Origin: an uncultured Bacteroidia bacterium
GTDB lineage: Bacteria; Bacteroidota; Bacteroidia; Bacteroidales; UBA932
NCBI GenBank assembly: GCA_902801205.1
Contig: CADCHE010000001.1
Coordinates: forward strand, 186,001-250,000
Direction of reading: 5' to 3'
Length of the DNA stretch: 64,000 bases
Part shown: positions 39,727 through 48,513 of the stretch, in pieces
Layout: each line of letters starts with the position of its first letter
How positions within the stretch are numbered: the stretch's first letter is position 1
Program-made: the position numbers and the translations under genes
Notes under the pieces: generated by a model
Database searches by the model: none
Told to the model about the DNA's origin: nothing
The model's input: only the letters and a program-made list of their open reading frames with translations

Positions 39727-42714
39727 ATGATTTCAGTGAAGAGACTGCTTTCCGTCATCGCGTGCATCCTGGCGGCCGTGACCGTCGCCACCGCGCAGAA
39801 CAATAATTCGTTAACGGCCGTATTTTCAGATGCTTCCAATAAGGAGCCGGTGAGTTTCGCGACCGTTTCCCTGACGAAGAAAGGCGAAACCAAGCCGTAT
39901 AAGTATGTCCTGAGCACCGCCGACGGGAAGGTGCAGCTCGACAAGGTCGCCGCCGGTACGTATGTCCTCAAATGCGAGCTGCTCGGCTACAAGACCTACG
40001 AAAAAGAGATCGAGGTCAAGGGAAAGATGGACCTCGGTACCATCGAGATGGAGGTCGACCAGCAGGCGTTGAACGCCGCGAGCGTATCCGCCGTCGGCAA
40101 CCCGATCATCATCAAGAAAGATACGGTGGAGTACAACGCCACCTCGTTCCGGACGACGGAGAACGACATGCTGGAGGACCTGCTCAAGAAGCTGCCCGGC
40201 GTGGAGGTCTCCGAGGACGGTTCCATTACGCAGAACGGCAAGACCATTTCGAAAATCACCATCGACGGAAAGACTTTCTTCCTGGACGATCCGCAGCTGG
40301 CCTCCAAGAACCTGCCTGCCAAGATTGTCAACAAGGTGAAAGTGGTCCAGAAGAAGTCGGAGCAGGCGGAATTCACCGGCATCGACGACGGACAGGAGGA
40401 GACGGTCATCGACCTGACCATCCACAAGGGAATGATGAACGGTGTGTTCGGCAACGTGTCCGCCGGCGGCGGACATGACGTCAAGGGCAACACGCAGACG
40501 GCCCTCGGCGCCAACACCGGCGATCCGCGCTACCAGGGCGGCGCCTTCATCGGCCGCTTCACCGACAAGAGCCAGATCAGCTTCATCCTGAACGGAAACA
40601 ATACCAACAACCGCGGCTTCAACGACCTCTCCGGCGGCATGATGCAGGGGATGCGCGGCGGTGGCGGCGGCATGGGCCGCGGCCAGGGCGGCTGGGGTGG
40701 CGGCAACGGCATCACCACCTCCTGGATGGGCGGTCTGAACGGCGCCTGGGACCTCTTCGACGACAAGATGCAGCTCGGGTCCAATTACGCCTACAGCAAC
40801 ACCCGCCGCGTGGTGCAGCAGCAGAGCCTCCAACGGACCTACCTTGAGGACGGTTCGAACCTGCTCTACCGGAACGGCCTGACGGAGCCCGGCTTCAACC
40901 GGACGAATTCCAACGGCCACCGCTTCGGCATGCGCCTGGAGCACAAGTTCTCCGAGAACACGTCCATCCTCTTCCAGCCGCAGGTCAACTTCGGGCGGGG
41001 CGACTACCATGAGTTCTCCGACTTCGAGACGTCCCGCGAGCGGGGTACGACGTCTTCCCTCACCAACAAGGGTTTCAACAACAACCTGGGCAGCAACGAC
41101 AACTGGACGACGAACGGCTTCCTGCTCTTCCGCCAGCGCCTCGGCATCCCGGGCCGCACCGTATCGTTGATGACGAACTACAACTTCAGCAACAATGACC
41201 TGGACGGCTACAACCAGTCCCTGACGAATACCTATGTCGACGGTACGGCCGCCGCCGACATCATCAACCAGCGTTTCCAGCAGAATTCGCGCGGCGCTTC
41301 CGTGAACAGCCGCCTCTCCTATACCGAGCCGCTCGGCAAGGGCTTCTACGCCGAGGCCAACTACAGCTTCGGCTGGAGCCGTAACAAGTCCCTGAAGGAT
41401 ACCTACGACAGCGGGTCCAACGACACGTTCTCGCAGACGAATCCGCTGTATGTCGCCGCAGGCGAAACGTACAATGACACCTATTCCAGCAGCATCCTGA
41501 ACCGGTACATCAACCAGAGCGCCGGCGTCAACCTGCAGTACCAGCGCGACAAGATGCATGCGCAGATCGGTTTCTCGGCCAATCCGACGGACACCCACAA
41601 CGAGACGAACGGCAAGCCCTACGACAGCAAGGTGCTGAACTGGGCCCCGTCCGCCATGTTCTGGTTCGACAAGAACGAGAACACGAACATCCGCTTCTTC
41701 TACTTCGGCCGTTCGGCCCAGCCGTCCACCACGCAGCTCATGCCGGTGCCGGACAACACGAACCCGTTGAGTGTATCGCTGGGTAACCCGTACCTCAAGC
41801 CGTATTTCAACCACAACATGCGCGGGGAATACCGGATGACGAACAAGCAGACCTTTACCACGGTGAACTTCGAACTCAACGGCGGCTTCGTGCAGGCACC
41901 CATCGTGAGCGCCGTCTGGTACGATGCGGCCGGTGCGCAGTATTCGCTGCCCGTCAACGGCCCCGTGTCCGGCAACGGCAACGCCCGCCTCTTTATCAAC
42001 AGCCCGATCGCCAAGTCGCAGTTCTCGATCTTCTCGATGACGTTCGCGAATTTCGCGCAGAACGCTTCGTACGTCGGCAAGTCCTCCTTCGACATGTCGC
42101 CTTACGACTCGGACAACGATGGCGTCTTCGACGACTACGAGAAGTTCCACACCGACTTCCCCGACATGGACGCTTCCGGTCTCTTCACCAAGAACAAGAC
42201 CCAGTCCGTCGGCTTCACGCAGGCCCTGCGCCTGACCTACCGCAACGACTTCGTCGAACTGGTGGCCGGCGGCCGCGCCCGCATGAACCGGGCCTGGTAC
42301 ACGATCACCACCTCCAACCAGAAGACGACCTGGAGCAACCAGGTGAACGGTACGATGACCTGGACGATTCCGGGCGGCATCGAACTGCGTACGGACGCCC
42401 GGTACAACTGGTACCGCGGTTACGTTTCCCCGCAGGAGGACGAGATCATCATCAACGCCGAGCTCAACAAGTTCCTCTTCAAGAAGAAATTCACCCTTTC
42501 GCTGCGGGCCTACGACATCCTGAACCAGTCCAAGAACCTGACCGTGACGGATGCGAACAACTATCACAGCGAGGTGCTCAACAATACGCTGGGCCGGTAT
42601 GTGATCGTGGCGCTGACCTACCGTTTCGGAACCTTCTCCGGGAACAAGAACGGCATGATAGGCGGTCCGATGGGCGGCCGCGGCCCGATGGGCGGAAGGC
42701 CCGGCGGCAGGTAA
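39727..42714 (+). CDS. TonB-dependent-receptor-like outer-membrane barrel
   Basis: This 995-residue protein has a signal peptide (MISVKRLLSVIACILAAVTV, then ATAQ), a carboxypeptidase-regulatory-like domain (FSDASNKEPVSFATVSLTKK, then VAAGTYVLKCELLGYKTYEK), a plug-like domain (ATSFRTTENDMLEDLLKKLP) and a long beta-barrel, matching the outer-membrane beta-barrel (OMP_b-brl_3) proteins of Bacteroidota. A Gly/Met-rich loop lies at about residues 300-325, and the C-terminus ends in a GGRGPMGGRPGGR tail. A DSDNDGVFDDYE segment is a calcium-binding TSP3-like motif. No SusD partner is adjacent, so it is not a classical SusC. The substrate is unknown. Confidence 0.85.
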   Translation: MISVKRLLSVIACILAAVTVATAQNNNSLTAVFSDASNKEPVSFATVSLTKKGETKPYKYVLSTADGKVQLDKVAAGTYVLKCELLGYKTYEKEIEVKGKMDLGTIEMEVDQQALNAASVSAVGNPIIIKKDTVEYNATSFRTTENDMLEDLLKKLPGVEVSEDGSITQNGKTISKITIDGKTFFLDDPQLASKNLPAKIVNKVKVVQKKSEQAEFTGIDDGQEETVIDLTIHKGMMNGVFGNVSAGGGHDVKGNTQTALGANTGDPRYQGGAFIGRFTDKSQISFILNGNNTNNRGFNDLSGGMMQGMRGGGGGMGRGQGGWGGGNGITTSWMGGLNGAWDLFDDKMQLGSNYAYSNTRRVVQQQSLQRTYLEDGSNLLYRNGLTEPGFNRTNSNGHRFGMRLEHKFSENTSILFQPQVNFGRGDYHEFSDFETSRERGTTSSLTNKGFNNNLGSNDNWTTNGFLLFRQRLGIPGRTVSLMTNYNFSNNDLDGYNQSLTNTYVDGTAAADIINQRFQQNSRGASVNSRLSYTEPLGKGFYAEANYSFGWSRNKSLKDTYDSGSNDTFSQTNPLYVAAGETYNDTYSSSILNRYINQSAGVNLQYQRDKMHAQIGFSANPTDTHNETNGKPYDSKVLNWAPSAMFWFDKNENTNIRFFYFGRSAQPSTTQLMPVPDNTNPLSVSLGNPYLKPYFNHNMRGEYRMTNKQTFTTVNFELNGGFVQAPIVSAVWYDAAGAQYSLPVNGPVSGNGNARLFINSPIAKSQFSIFSMTFANFAQNASYVGKSSFDMSPYDSDNDGVFDDYEKFHTDFPDMDASGLFTKNKTQSVGFTQALRLTYRNDFVELVAGGRARMNRAWYTITTSNQKTTWSNQVNGTMTWTIPGGIELRTDARYNWYRGYVSPQEDEIIINAELNKFLFKKKFTLSLRAYDILNQSKNLTVTDANNYHSEVLNNTLGRYVIVALTYRFGTFSGNKNGMIGGPMGGRGPMGGRPGGR

Positions 42715-43764
42715 TCAGGAATTTACATACGACCGCCATTTGGCAATCATCGACTCCATGTCCTCCGGGACCGTGGAGTCGAATTGTATCCAGCGGCCGG
42801 TGCCGGGATGCACGAAACCGAGGGTCTTGGCGTGCAGGGCCTGGCGCGGGCACAGATCGAAGCAGTTCTGGATGAACTGGCGGTATTTGGCGTAGACGGT
42901 GCCCTTGCGGATCGTGGTCCCGCCATAGCGTTCGTCGCCGAAGAGCGGATGCCCGATATGGCTCATGTGGACGCGGATCTGGTGCGTGCGTCCGGTTTCG
43001 AGGGCGCATTCCACCACGGTTACGTAGCCGAAGCGCTCCAGTACCTTGTAATGGGTGACGGCGTGTTTCCCCTTGTCCTCCTCGCAGACGCGGAAACGGA
43101 GCCGGTCCGCGGGGTCGCGTCCGATGGCAGCGTCGACCGTTCCCTCGTCGTCGGGGAGGTTTCCCCACACCACGGCCACGTAGCGGCGCTGGATGGAGTG
43201 CTCGAAGAACTGCCGGGCCAGGTTCAGCTGCGCCTCGTCGTTCTTCGCCACGACCAGCAGTCCGGAAGTGTCCTTGTCGATGCGGTGGACCAGGATGCCC
43301 ATGCGCTCGTCCGCCGCGTCCGGCCCCTGCGAGAGGCCCAGGTGGAAGGCCAGGGCGTTGACCAGCGTCCCTTCGTAATGCCCGTGCCCGGGGTGGACGA
43401 CCATCCCCGCCGGTTTGTTCAGCACCAGCAGGTCGTCATCTTCATAAAGGATGTCCAGGGGGATGTCCTGCGGGATGATCTCCAGGCCGCGCCGGCGGTA
43501 GGGCATGACGAAACGGATCACGTCGCCCGGACGCACGATCCGGTTCGCCTTCACGGGGATGTCCCCGATCCGGACATAGCCTTCCTTGATGGCGCACTGG
43601 ATACGGTGCCTGGAAGTGTCTTCGAGATGGGCCGCCATGTATTTGTCGATCCGCAGGGGCGCCTGCCCCGGGTCGACGTTCAGGCGGAAATGCTCGAACA
43701 TCCCTTGCTCCTCGTCCTCCGGGAGCAGGTCTTCGGGATCCGGAACGCTGAAGGTAGGATCCAT
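42715..43764 (-). CDS. RluA-family pseudouridine synthase (RluD-type)
   Basis: This 349-residue enzyme has an N-terminal S4 RNA-binding domain (PLRIDKYMAAHLEDTSRHRI, then VRIGDIPVKANRIVRPGD) and the RluA catalytic domain with the aspartate in HRIDKDTSGLLVVAK and the KPAGMVVHPGHG motif. It makes pseudouridine in 23S rRNA; the RluD-like layout suggests helix 69. Its stop directly abuts the stop of the convergent barrel gene. It follows the PASTA gene with 4 nt between. Confidence 0.9.
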   Translation of the reverse strand: MDPTFSVPDPEDLLPEDEEQGMFEHFRLNVDPGQAPLRIDKYMAAHLEDTSRHRIQCAIKEGYVRIGDIPVKANRIVRPGDVIRFVMPYRRRGLEIIPQDIPLDILYEDDDLLVLNKPAGMVVHPGHGHYEGTLVNALAFHLGLSQGPDAADERMGILVHRIDKDTSGLLVVAKNDEAQLNLARQFFEHSIQRRYVAVVWGNLPDDEGTVDAAIGRDPADRLRFRVCEEDKGKHAVTHYKVLERFGYVTVVECALETGRTHQIRVHMSHIGHPLFGDERYGGTTIRKGTVYAKYRQFIQNCFDLCPRQALHAKTLGFVHPGTGRWIQFDSTVPEDMESMIAKWRSYVNS

Positions 43765-43768
43765 GCCG

Positions 43769-44590
43769 TTATTTATTGGTGATCAGGACCTTGTTAGGAT
43801 CGATGGACAGGTGCAGCGTGACTTCCGAGCCGATCAGGACCGGCGCGCCGGAAGCGGCAGGCACCTGCTTGTAGACGACGGCGCTCAGCGTGTCGCCATA
43901 ATCCTTGACGCTGGAATCGAAGACCAGCTTCCCGATATTCAGGGAGTTGTCGTGGATCACGTCCAGGGCCCGGAGGTACTTCATGTCTTTCACGTCCGGC
44001 ACATAGGTCCGGTTGTCCGTGGGGTTCAGGCCCACGACCAGGTCGATGGCGCTGCCGCTGTCGATCAGTTTCCCGGCCGCAATCTGCCGGTTGCGATACA
44101 GTTGGCGCAGGACATTGTTCGTCGCCATGTCTTCGACGTAGATCAGTTTTCCGAGCGTGAGGCCGCGCGAGGAAATCTCGGCCTTCGCCTGGCGCATCGA
44201 ATAGCCCACCAGGTTGGGCATGCCCACTTTCTTCGCGGCGATGGCGTTGGTCGTCAACAGGATGCGGCGGCCTTTCTTGACCTGGGTCCCCGCCTTGGGA
44301 TTCTGCGCGTAAACCGCACCTTTTTCCATGCGGCGGACGTAGATGGAGTCAATCACTTCCACGCGGAGTCCTTCTCCACGGGCCGTCCGGGTCGCTTCCG
44401 CGACGCTCATCCCCGCCAGGTCGGGAACGGCGATGGTCTTTCCGTGGTCAGTCACCACGTTCAGGAGGATCTTCGCCCCCCAGATAAGCAGGAGCAGCAG
44501 CAGGACGGCGCCCAGCAGGTTGCGGACGATCCAATTGTTCAGCAGGCCTTTCTTTCCGGCCCCGGTTGTATTCTTTTCTTGTTCTTCCAT
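43769..44590 (-). CDS. PASTA domain membrane protein
   Basis: This 273-residue protein has one N-terminal transmembrane segment (LLGAVLLLLLLIWGAKILLNVV) and three PASTA repeats, opening VPDLAGMSVAEATRTARGEG, MPNLVGYSMRQAKAEISSRG and VPDVKDMKYLRALDVIHDN. PASTA domains bind muropeptides or other PASTA domains. No kinase domain is present, unlike Stk/PknB proteins. The position before the pseudouridine synthase gene is conserved in Bacteroidota. It acts at the periplasmic face of the inner membrane. Confidence 0.88.
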   Translation of the reverse strand: MEEQEKNTTGAGKKGLLNNWIVRNLLGAVLLLLLLIWGAKILLNVVTDHGKTIAVPDLAGMSVAEATRTARGEGLRVEVIDSIYVRRMEKGAVYAQNPKAGTQVKKGRRILLTTNAIAAKKVGMPNLVGYSMRQAKAEISSRGLTLGKLIYVEDMATNNVLRQLYRNRQIAAGKLIDSGSAIDLVVGLNPTDNRTYVPDVKDMKYLRALDVIHDNSLNIGKLVFDSSVKDYGDTLSAVVYKQVPAASGAPVLIGSEVTLHLSIDPNKVLITNK

Positions 44591-44595
44591 GGAAA

Positions 44596-45258
44596 TCAGT
44601 ATTGTAAAGAGGAGAGGCCGCCCCGGAAGACGGCATCATAGAGACCTTCCGCGAACAGGGCGAAACCGATGATCATGATGATGATGCCCGCGACCCGGCT
44701 CATCCAGAACATCGTCTTGATGTTGAAGGATTTTCTCAGGTGGCTGAACAACCGCGAGAAGAAGAACCAGTAGCAGGCGGAACCGCCGGCCACGGACAGG
44801 ATGAGGAACAGGATGCGGGGGGCACCCGCTTCGGTCGTATCGAGCCCGAAGAAGGCGAACAGGGCCATCATCACGAAGATGGCGCCCGGGTTGGAAAGGG
44901 CTGTCAGGACCGCCTGGGCATAGTCACCGATGGAGGCGCCGCGTTCGTCTTCCATGCGTCCGAGCTTCTTGAACGGGTCCTTGAAGGCCATCTTGGCGCC
45001 CAGCAGGCCGACAATCACGCCGCCGACCAGGTAGATCAGGCAGTTGTACCGGGTGATGAGGTCCTGCGCCAGGGCCAGGGCGAAGATCGAGACGGTGGCG
45101 TAGGTGGTGTCGATCGTCGTTGCGCCCAGTCCGGTGATGAATCCGGCACGGTGCCCGTAGCAGAGCGATTTCTGCATCACCAGGATGGCGATCGGCCCCA
45201 GCGGGACCGATGCGCAGATACCGATGCAGAACGCCTTGAGATACTCCGGGAACAACAT
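44596..45258 (-). CDS. LysE/RhtB-family exporter
   Basis: This 220-residue membrane protein has six hydrophobic segments and the LysE N-terminus ICASVPLGPIAILVMQKSL with GHRAGFITGLGATTIDTTY, the substrate-path motif of the family. Members export amino acids or other small metabolites. It lies between der and the PASTA gene, all on the minus strand with short gaps. The cargo is unknown. Confidence 0.85.
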   Translation of the reverse strand: MLFPEYLKAFCIGICASVPLGPIAILVMQKSLCYGHRAGFITGLGATTIDTTYATVSIFALALAQDLITRYNCLIYLVGGVIVGLLGAKMAFKDPFKKLGRMEDERGASIGDYAQAVLTALSNPGAIFVMMALFAFFGLDTTEAGAPRILFLILSVAGGSACYWFFFSRLFSHLRKSFNIKTMFWMSRVAGIIIMIIGFALFAEGLYDAVFRGGLSSLQY

Positions 45259-45270
45259 GGGCGGCAGGGG

Positions 45271-46581
45271 TTACTTGGACCGCATGTAGATCTGCACGGG
45301 GCAGCCCTGCAGGTCGAAATGCTCGCGCAGCTTGTTCTCCAGGAAGCGTTTATAGGGCTCCTTGACATACTGCGGCAGGTTGCAGAAGAAGGCGAAGGCC
45401 GGGAACCGCGTGGGCAGCTGGGTGACGTACTTGATCTTCACATACTTCCCCTTCCAGGCCGGCGGCGGGTAGTTCTCGATCTCCGGCAGCATGGCTTCGT
45501 TGAGGCGCGCGGTCGGCAGACGCCGGGCGTAGTTGGCGTACACATGCGACGCCGCGTCAAGCACGTCCATGATACGCTGCTTCTTCGGCACGGACGTGAA
45601 GATGACCGGCACGTCGTCGAAGGGGGCGATCCGGCTGCGGAGGGCCGCCTCGTAGTCGCGCAGGGTGTTGCTGTCCTTGGTGAACAGGTCCCACTTGTTG
45701 ACGACGAGCACGCAGGCTTTCCGGTTGCGGACGATCAGGTTGAAGATACTCATGTCCTGGGCTTCCATCCCGTTGTTCGCGTCGATCATCAGGATGCAGA
45801 CGTCGGCCTGCTCGATGGCCCGGATCGAACGCAGGACAGAGTAGAACTCCAGGTCTTCGTTCACACGCGACTTCTTCCGCATGCCGGCGGTGTCCACCAG
45901 CATGAATTCGTGGCCGAACTTGTTGTAGTAGGTGGAGATGGAATCGCGGGTGGTGCCGGCGACGGGCGTGACGATGTTGCGCTCCTCGCCCAGCAGGGCG
46001 TTGGTCAGGGACGACTTCCCGACGTTCGGCTTGCCGACGATGGCGATGTGCGGCAGGTCGGCGTGGAGGTCCTCCTTCGGGGCGGTCTCTTCCGGCAGCT
46101 GGCGCAGGATCTCGTCCAGCAGGTCGCCCGTTCCGCTGCCGTTGGCGGCGGAGATGCTCCAGATCTCGCCCAGGCCGAGCGAATAGAACTGGTAGGCGTC
46201 GTACTGCTTCTCGCCGGAGTCCACCTTGTTCACGGTGAGGACGACCGGCTTCTTGCTGCGGCGCAGCAGGTCGGCGATCTCGGCGTCGTAATCGGTGATC
46301 CCGGCCGCGGCCTCGACCATGAAGAGGACCAGGTCGGACTCTTCGATGGCAATGGCGACCTGGCGGCGGATCGCCCCCTCGAACACGTCGTCCGAGTTGG
46401 TCGTCCATCCGCCGGTGTCCACGACCGAGAACTCCCGGCCGCACCATTCGCATTTGCCGTAATGGCGGTCGCGGGTGACGCCGGCGGTCTCGTCGACGAT
46501 GGCCTTGCGCATGCCGACAAGGCGGTTGAAAAGCGTGGATTTGCCGACATTCGGCCTTCCGACGATGGCTACCAGACTCAT
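45271..46581 (-). CDS. der: Ribosome biogenesis GTPase Der
   Basis: This 436-residue protein has two tandem GTPase domains and a C-terminal KH-like domain, the Der (EngA) arrangement. The first P-loop is [11 protein letters not shown] at residues 6-16 with NKVD as G4; the second is [11 protein letters not shown] at about residue 180 with [15 protein letters not shown] is the second G3 region. Der is needed for 50S assembly. Length is normal. Confidence 0.97.
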   Translation of the reverse strand: MSLVAIVGRPNVGKSTLFNRLVGMRKAIVDETAGVTRDRHYGKCEWCGREFSVVDTGGWTTNSDDVFEGAIRRQVAIAIEESDLVLFMVEAAAGITDYDAEIADLLRRSKKPVVLTVNKVDSGEKQYDAYQFYSLGLGEIWSISAANGSGTGDLLDEILRQLPEETAPKEDLHADLPHIAIVGKPNVGKSSLTNALLGEERNIVTPVAGTTRDSISTYYNKFGHEFMLVDTAGMRKKSRVNEDLEFYSVLRSIRAIEQADVCILMIDANNGMEAQDMSIFNLIVRNRKACVLVVNKWDLFTKDSNTLRDYEAALRSRIAPFDDVPVIFTSVPKKQRIMDVLDAASHVYANYARRLPTARLNEAMLPEIENYPPPAWKGKYVKIKYVTQLPTRFPAFAFFCNLPQYVKEPYKRFLENKLREHFDLQGCPVQIYMRSK

Positions 46582-46594
46582 GGGGTTCTCAGGA

Positions 46595-46861
46595 TTAATG
46601 GGTTTTGGTATAGAAACTGCATCCGGTGCAGGCGTCGCTGTATTCTCCCGTACAGCCTGTCTGGGCGGATGCTTTCCGCCGGGCGGCGAACATCTCGTCC
46701 TCCTGTTCTTTCATGCACTTGATGCCCAGCTTGCGCATGTTCTCGTTCTTGCTGACCTCCGTTTCGGGGAATTTCCCATCCTTCCGGAAAATGATGTTGA
46801 AGCACATTCCGAAAATGCAGATGCCCAGGAACAGGACGGCGGCGAGCAGGGTTTTGAGCAT
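46595..46861 (-). CDS. Small membrane-anchored Cys-containing protein
   Basis: This 88-residue protein has one N-terminal hydrophobic helix ([20 protein letters not shown]), a middle part resembling other short Bacteroidales proteins ([20 protein letters not shown], then RKLGIKC), and a C-terminal Cys cluster, [12 protein letters not shown], that could bind a metal together with the Cys of GIKC. I recognise it as a conserved short protein of the order but know of no function. It lies between prs and der and is probably co-transcribed. Confidence 0.75.
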   Translation of the reverse strand: MLKTLLAAVLFLGICIFGMCFNIIFRKDGKFPETEVSKNENMRKLGIKCMKEQEDEMFAARRKASAQTGCTGEYSDACTGCSFYTKTH

Positions 46862-46868
46862 GGAAAGG

Positions 46869-47840
46869 TCAGAAAATGAATTCGGTACTGATGGGCTCGT
46901 AGTGATAGACCTTCCGGATCACCGAGGCGAAGGTGGAGGTCATCGAGACGACCTTGATCTTGCTGGTGTCCGCCTTCGGGTTGAGGGGAATCGTGTCCGT
47001 GACGAACACTTCGGAGAGCTTGGATGCGGCGATCCGCTCGTATGCGGGGCCCGAAAGCACCGCATGGGTGGCACAGGCGCGCACGCTGCGGGCACCCTTG
47101 TCCATCAGGATGTCGGCCGCCTTCGTGAGCGTTCCCGCCGTATCGATCATGTCGTCGACGATGACGATGTTCTTGCCTTCGACGTCGCCGATGGCCGTGA
47201 TGGAGGCCACGACGTTGGCGCGTTCGCGCGACTTGTGGCAGATGATCACCGGGCAAGCCAGTTCCTTGGCGTAGGCGTTGGCCCGCTTGGCACCGCCCAT
47301 GTCGGGCGCGGCGATCGCCAGGTTGTCGAGGTTGAGCGATTTCAGGTATGGAATGAACACTTTGCTGGCGTAGATGTGGTCGACGGGAATGTCGAAGAAG
47401 CCCTGGATCTGGTCAGCGTGGAGGTCGCAGGTCATGATGCGGTCGACGCCCGCCGCCTTGATCAGGTTCGCGACGAGTTTCGCACCGATCGAGACACGCG
47501 GCTTGTCCTTGCGGTCCTGCCGGGCCCACCCGAAGTACGGCATCACGGCGATGACCTTGTCGGCCGAGGCCCGCTTCGCCGCGTCGATCGTGAGCAGGAG
47601 TTCCATGAGGTTCTCCGTCGGCGGGAAGGTGGACTGAAGGATGAAAACGGTCGCTCCCCGCACGCTGTCCGTGAAGGAAGGGACGAATTCTCCGTCGCTG
47701 AACTGGGTGACTTCCGAGGCACCGAGGTGGTATTTCTCCCCGTGTGCCGCTCCGAGGTTGTTCAATTCGTCGACGACCTTGACTGCAAAGTCCTTGGAGG
47801 CCCTGCAGGCAAACAATTCCATTCTGTGTTCGATGTACAT
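46869..47840 (-). CDS. prs: Ribose-phosphate pyrophosphokinase
   Basis: This 323-residue enzyme makes PRPP from ribose-5-phosphate and ATP for nucleotide, His and NAD synthesis. The PRPP-binding loop is NIVIVDDMIDTAGTLTKAA, and FSDGEFVPSFTDSVRG and MPYFGWARQDRKDKPRV (the flexible loop) are present, as is CDLHADQIQGFF. Two starts are possible, 47840 and 47822 (MELFACRASKDF); the second resembles most homologues. It also supplies PRPP for the pncB encoded at 55 kb. Confidence 0.96.
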   Translation of the reverse strand: MYIEHRMELFACRASKDFAVKVVDELNNLGAAHGEKYHLGASEVTQFSDGEFVPSFTDSVRGATVFILQSTFPPTENLMELLLTIDAAKRASADKVIAVMPYFGWARQDRKDKPRVSIGAKLVANLIKAAGVDRIMTCDLHADQIQGFFDIPVDHIYASKVFIPYLKSLNLDNLAIAAPDMGGAKRANAYAKELACPVIICHKSRERANVVASITAIGDVEGKNIVIVDDMIDTAGTLTKAADILMDKGARSVRACATHAVLSGPAYERIAASKLSEVFVTDTIPLNPKADTSKIKVVSMTSTFASVIRKVYHYEPISTEFIF

Positions 47841-47846
47841 GATCAG

Positions 47847-48434
47847 TCAGATATATTGTTCGATATAATCCAGAATCTCTTTCTTCCCACTGCCATCCTG
47901 GGCGGACGAGGTGAACATCGGCGGCAGTTCCTCCCAGTCCTGGAGCAGCAGCTCCTTGTCCCGCTCGATCTGGGCCTTCAAGGCATTGGGCCCCAGCTTG
48001 TCGCACTTGGTGAACAGGATGGCGAACGGGATGCCGTTCTCCCCGAGGCGGTGGATGAAGTCGAGGTCGATCTTGCCGATGTCGTGCCGGCAGTCGACCA
48101 GGACGAACAGGACCACCAGTTCCTCCGACTGCGAGATGTAGCCTTCGATCATCCGGCGCAGGCGGTCGCGGCCTTCCTGGGACATGCGGGCGTAGCCGTA
48201 GCCGGGCAGGTCGACCAGGTACCAGCGGTCGTTGATCAGGAAATGGTTGATGAGCTGGGTTTTCCCGGGGGTGGAGGACGTCTTGGCCAGCTTCCGGTTG
48301 TCGCAGAGGAGGTTGATGAGCGAGGATTTCCCGACATTCGATCTTCCGATGAATGCGAACTCGGGCAGCTTCCGGGCGGGTTTGGCGGCGACATTCGTGC
48401 AGCTCCCCGCAAATATGGCTTGCTTGATCGTCAT
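47847..48434 (-). CDS. engB: Ribosome biogenesis GTPase EngB (YihA/YsxC)
   Basis: This 195-residue small GTPase has P-loop FIGRSNVGKSSLINLL, G3 VDLPGYGYARMS and G4 FTKCDKLG, the EngB set. It helps late 50S assembly. The ATG at 48434 gives the standard MTIKQAIFAGS start and is preceded by GGAGG at 48445-48441, one of the few Shine-Dalgarno-like sites in the window. A TATCTTTG element lies 30 nt upstream, divergent from xseA. Confidence 0.95.
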   Translation of the reverse strand: MTIKQAIFAGSCTNVAAKPARKLPEFAFIGRSNVGKSSLINLLCDNRKLAKTSSTPGKTQLINHFLINDRWYLVDLPGYGYARMSQEGRDRLRRMIEGYISQSEELVVLFVLVDCRHDIGKIDLDFIHRLGENGIPFAILFTKCDKLGPNALKAQIERDKELLLQDWEELPPMFTSSAQDGSGKKEILDYIEQYI

Positions 48435-48464
48435 CTCAATCCTCCGGTGGTGTTTTTCGTAACG

Positions 48465-48472
48465 CAAAGATA
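48465..48472 (-). promoter_or_regulatory. -7 element of engB
   Basis: TATCTTTG on the minus strand, 30 nt before the ATG at 48434. Confidence 0.6.
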
Positions 48473-48484
48473 GTTCATTTTTAT

Positions 48485-48492
48485 TAATTTTG
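48485..48492 (+). promoter_or_regulatory. -7 element of xseA-xseB
   Basis: TAATTTTG matches TAnnTTTG and lies 21 nt before the ATG at 48514, or 3 nt before an in-frame GTG at 48496. Confidence 0.55.
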
Positions 48493-48513
48493 TAAGTGAA
48501 AACGGGATTACTT

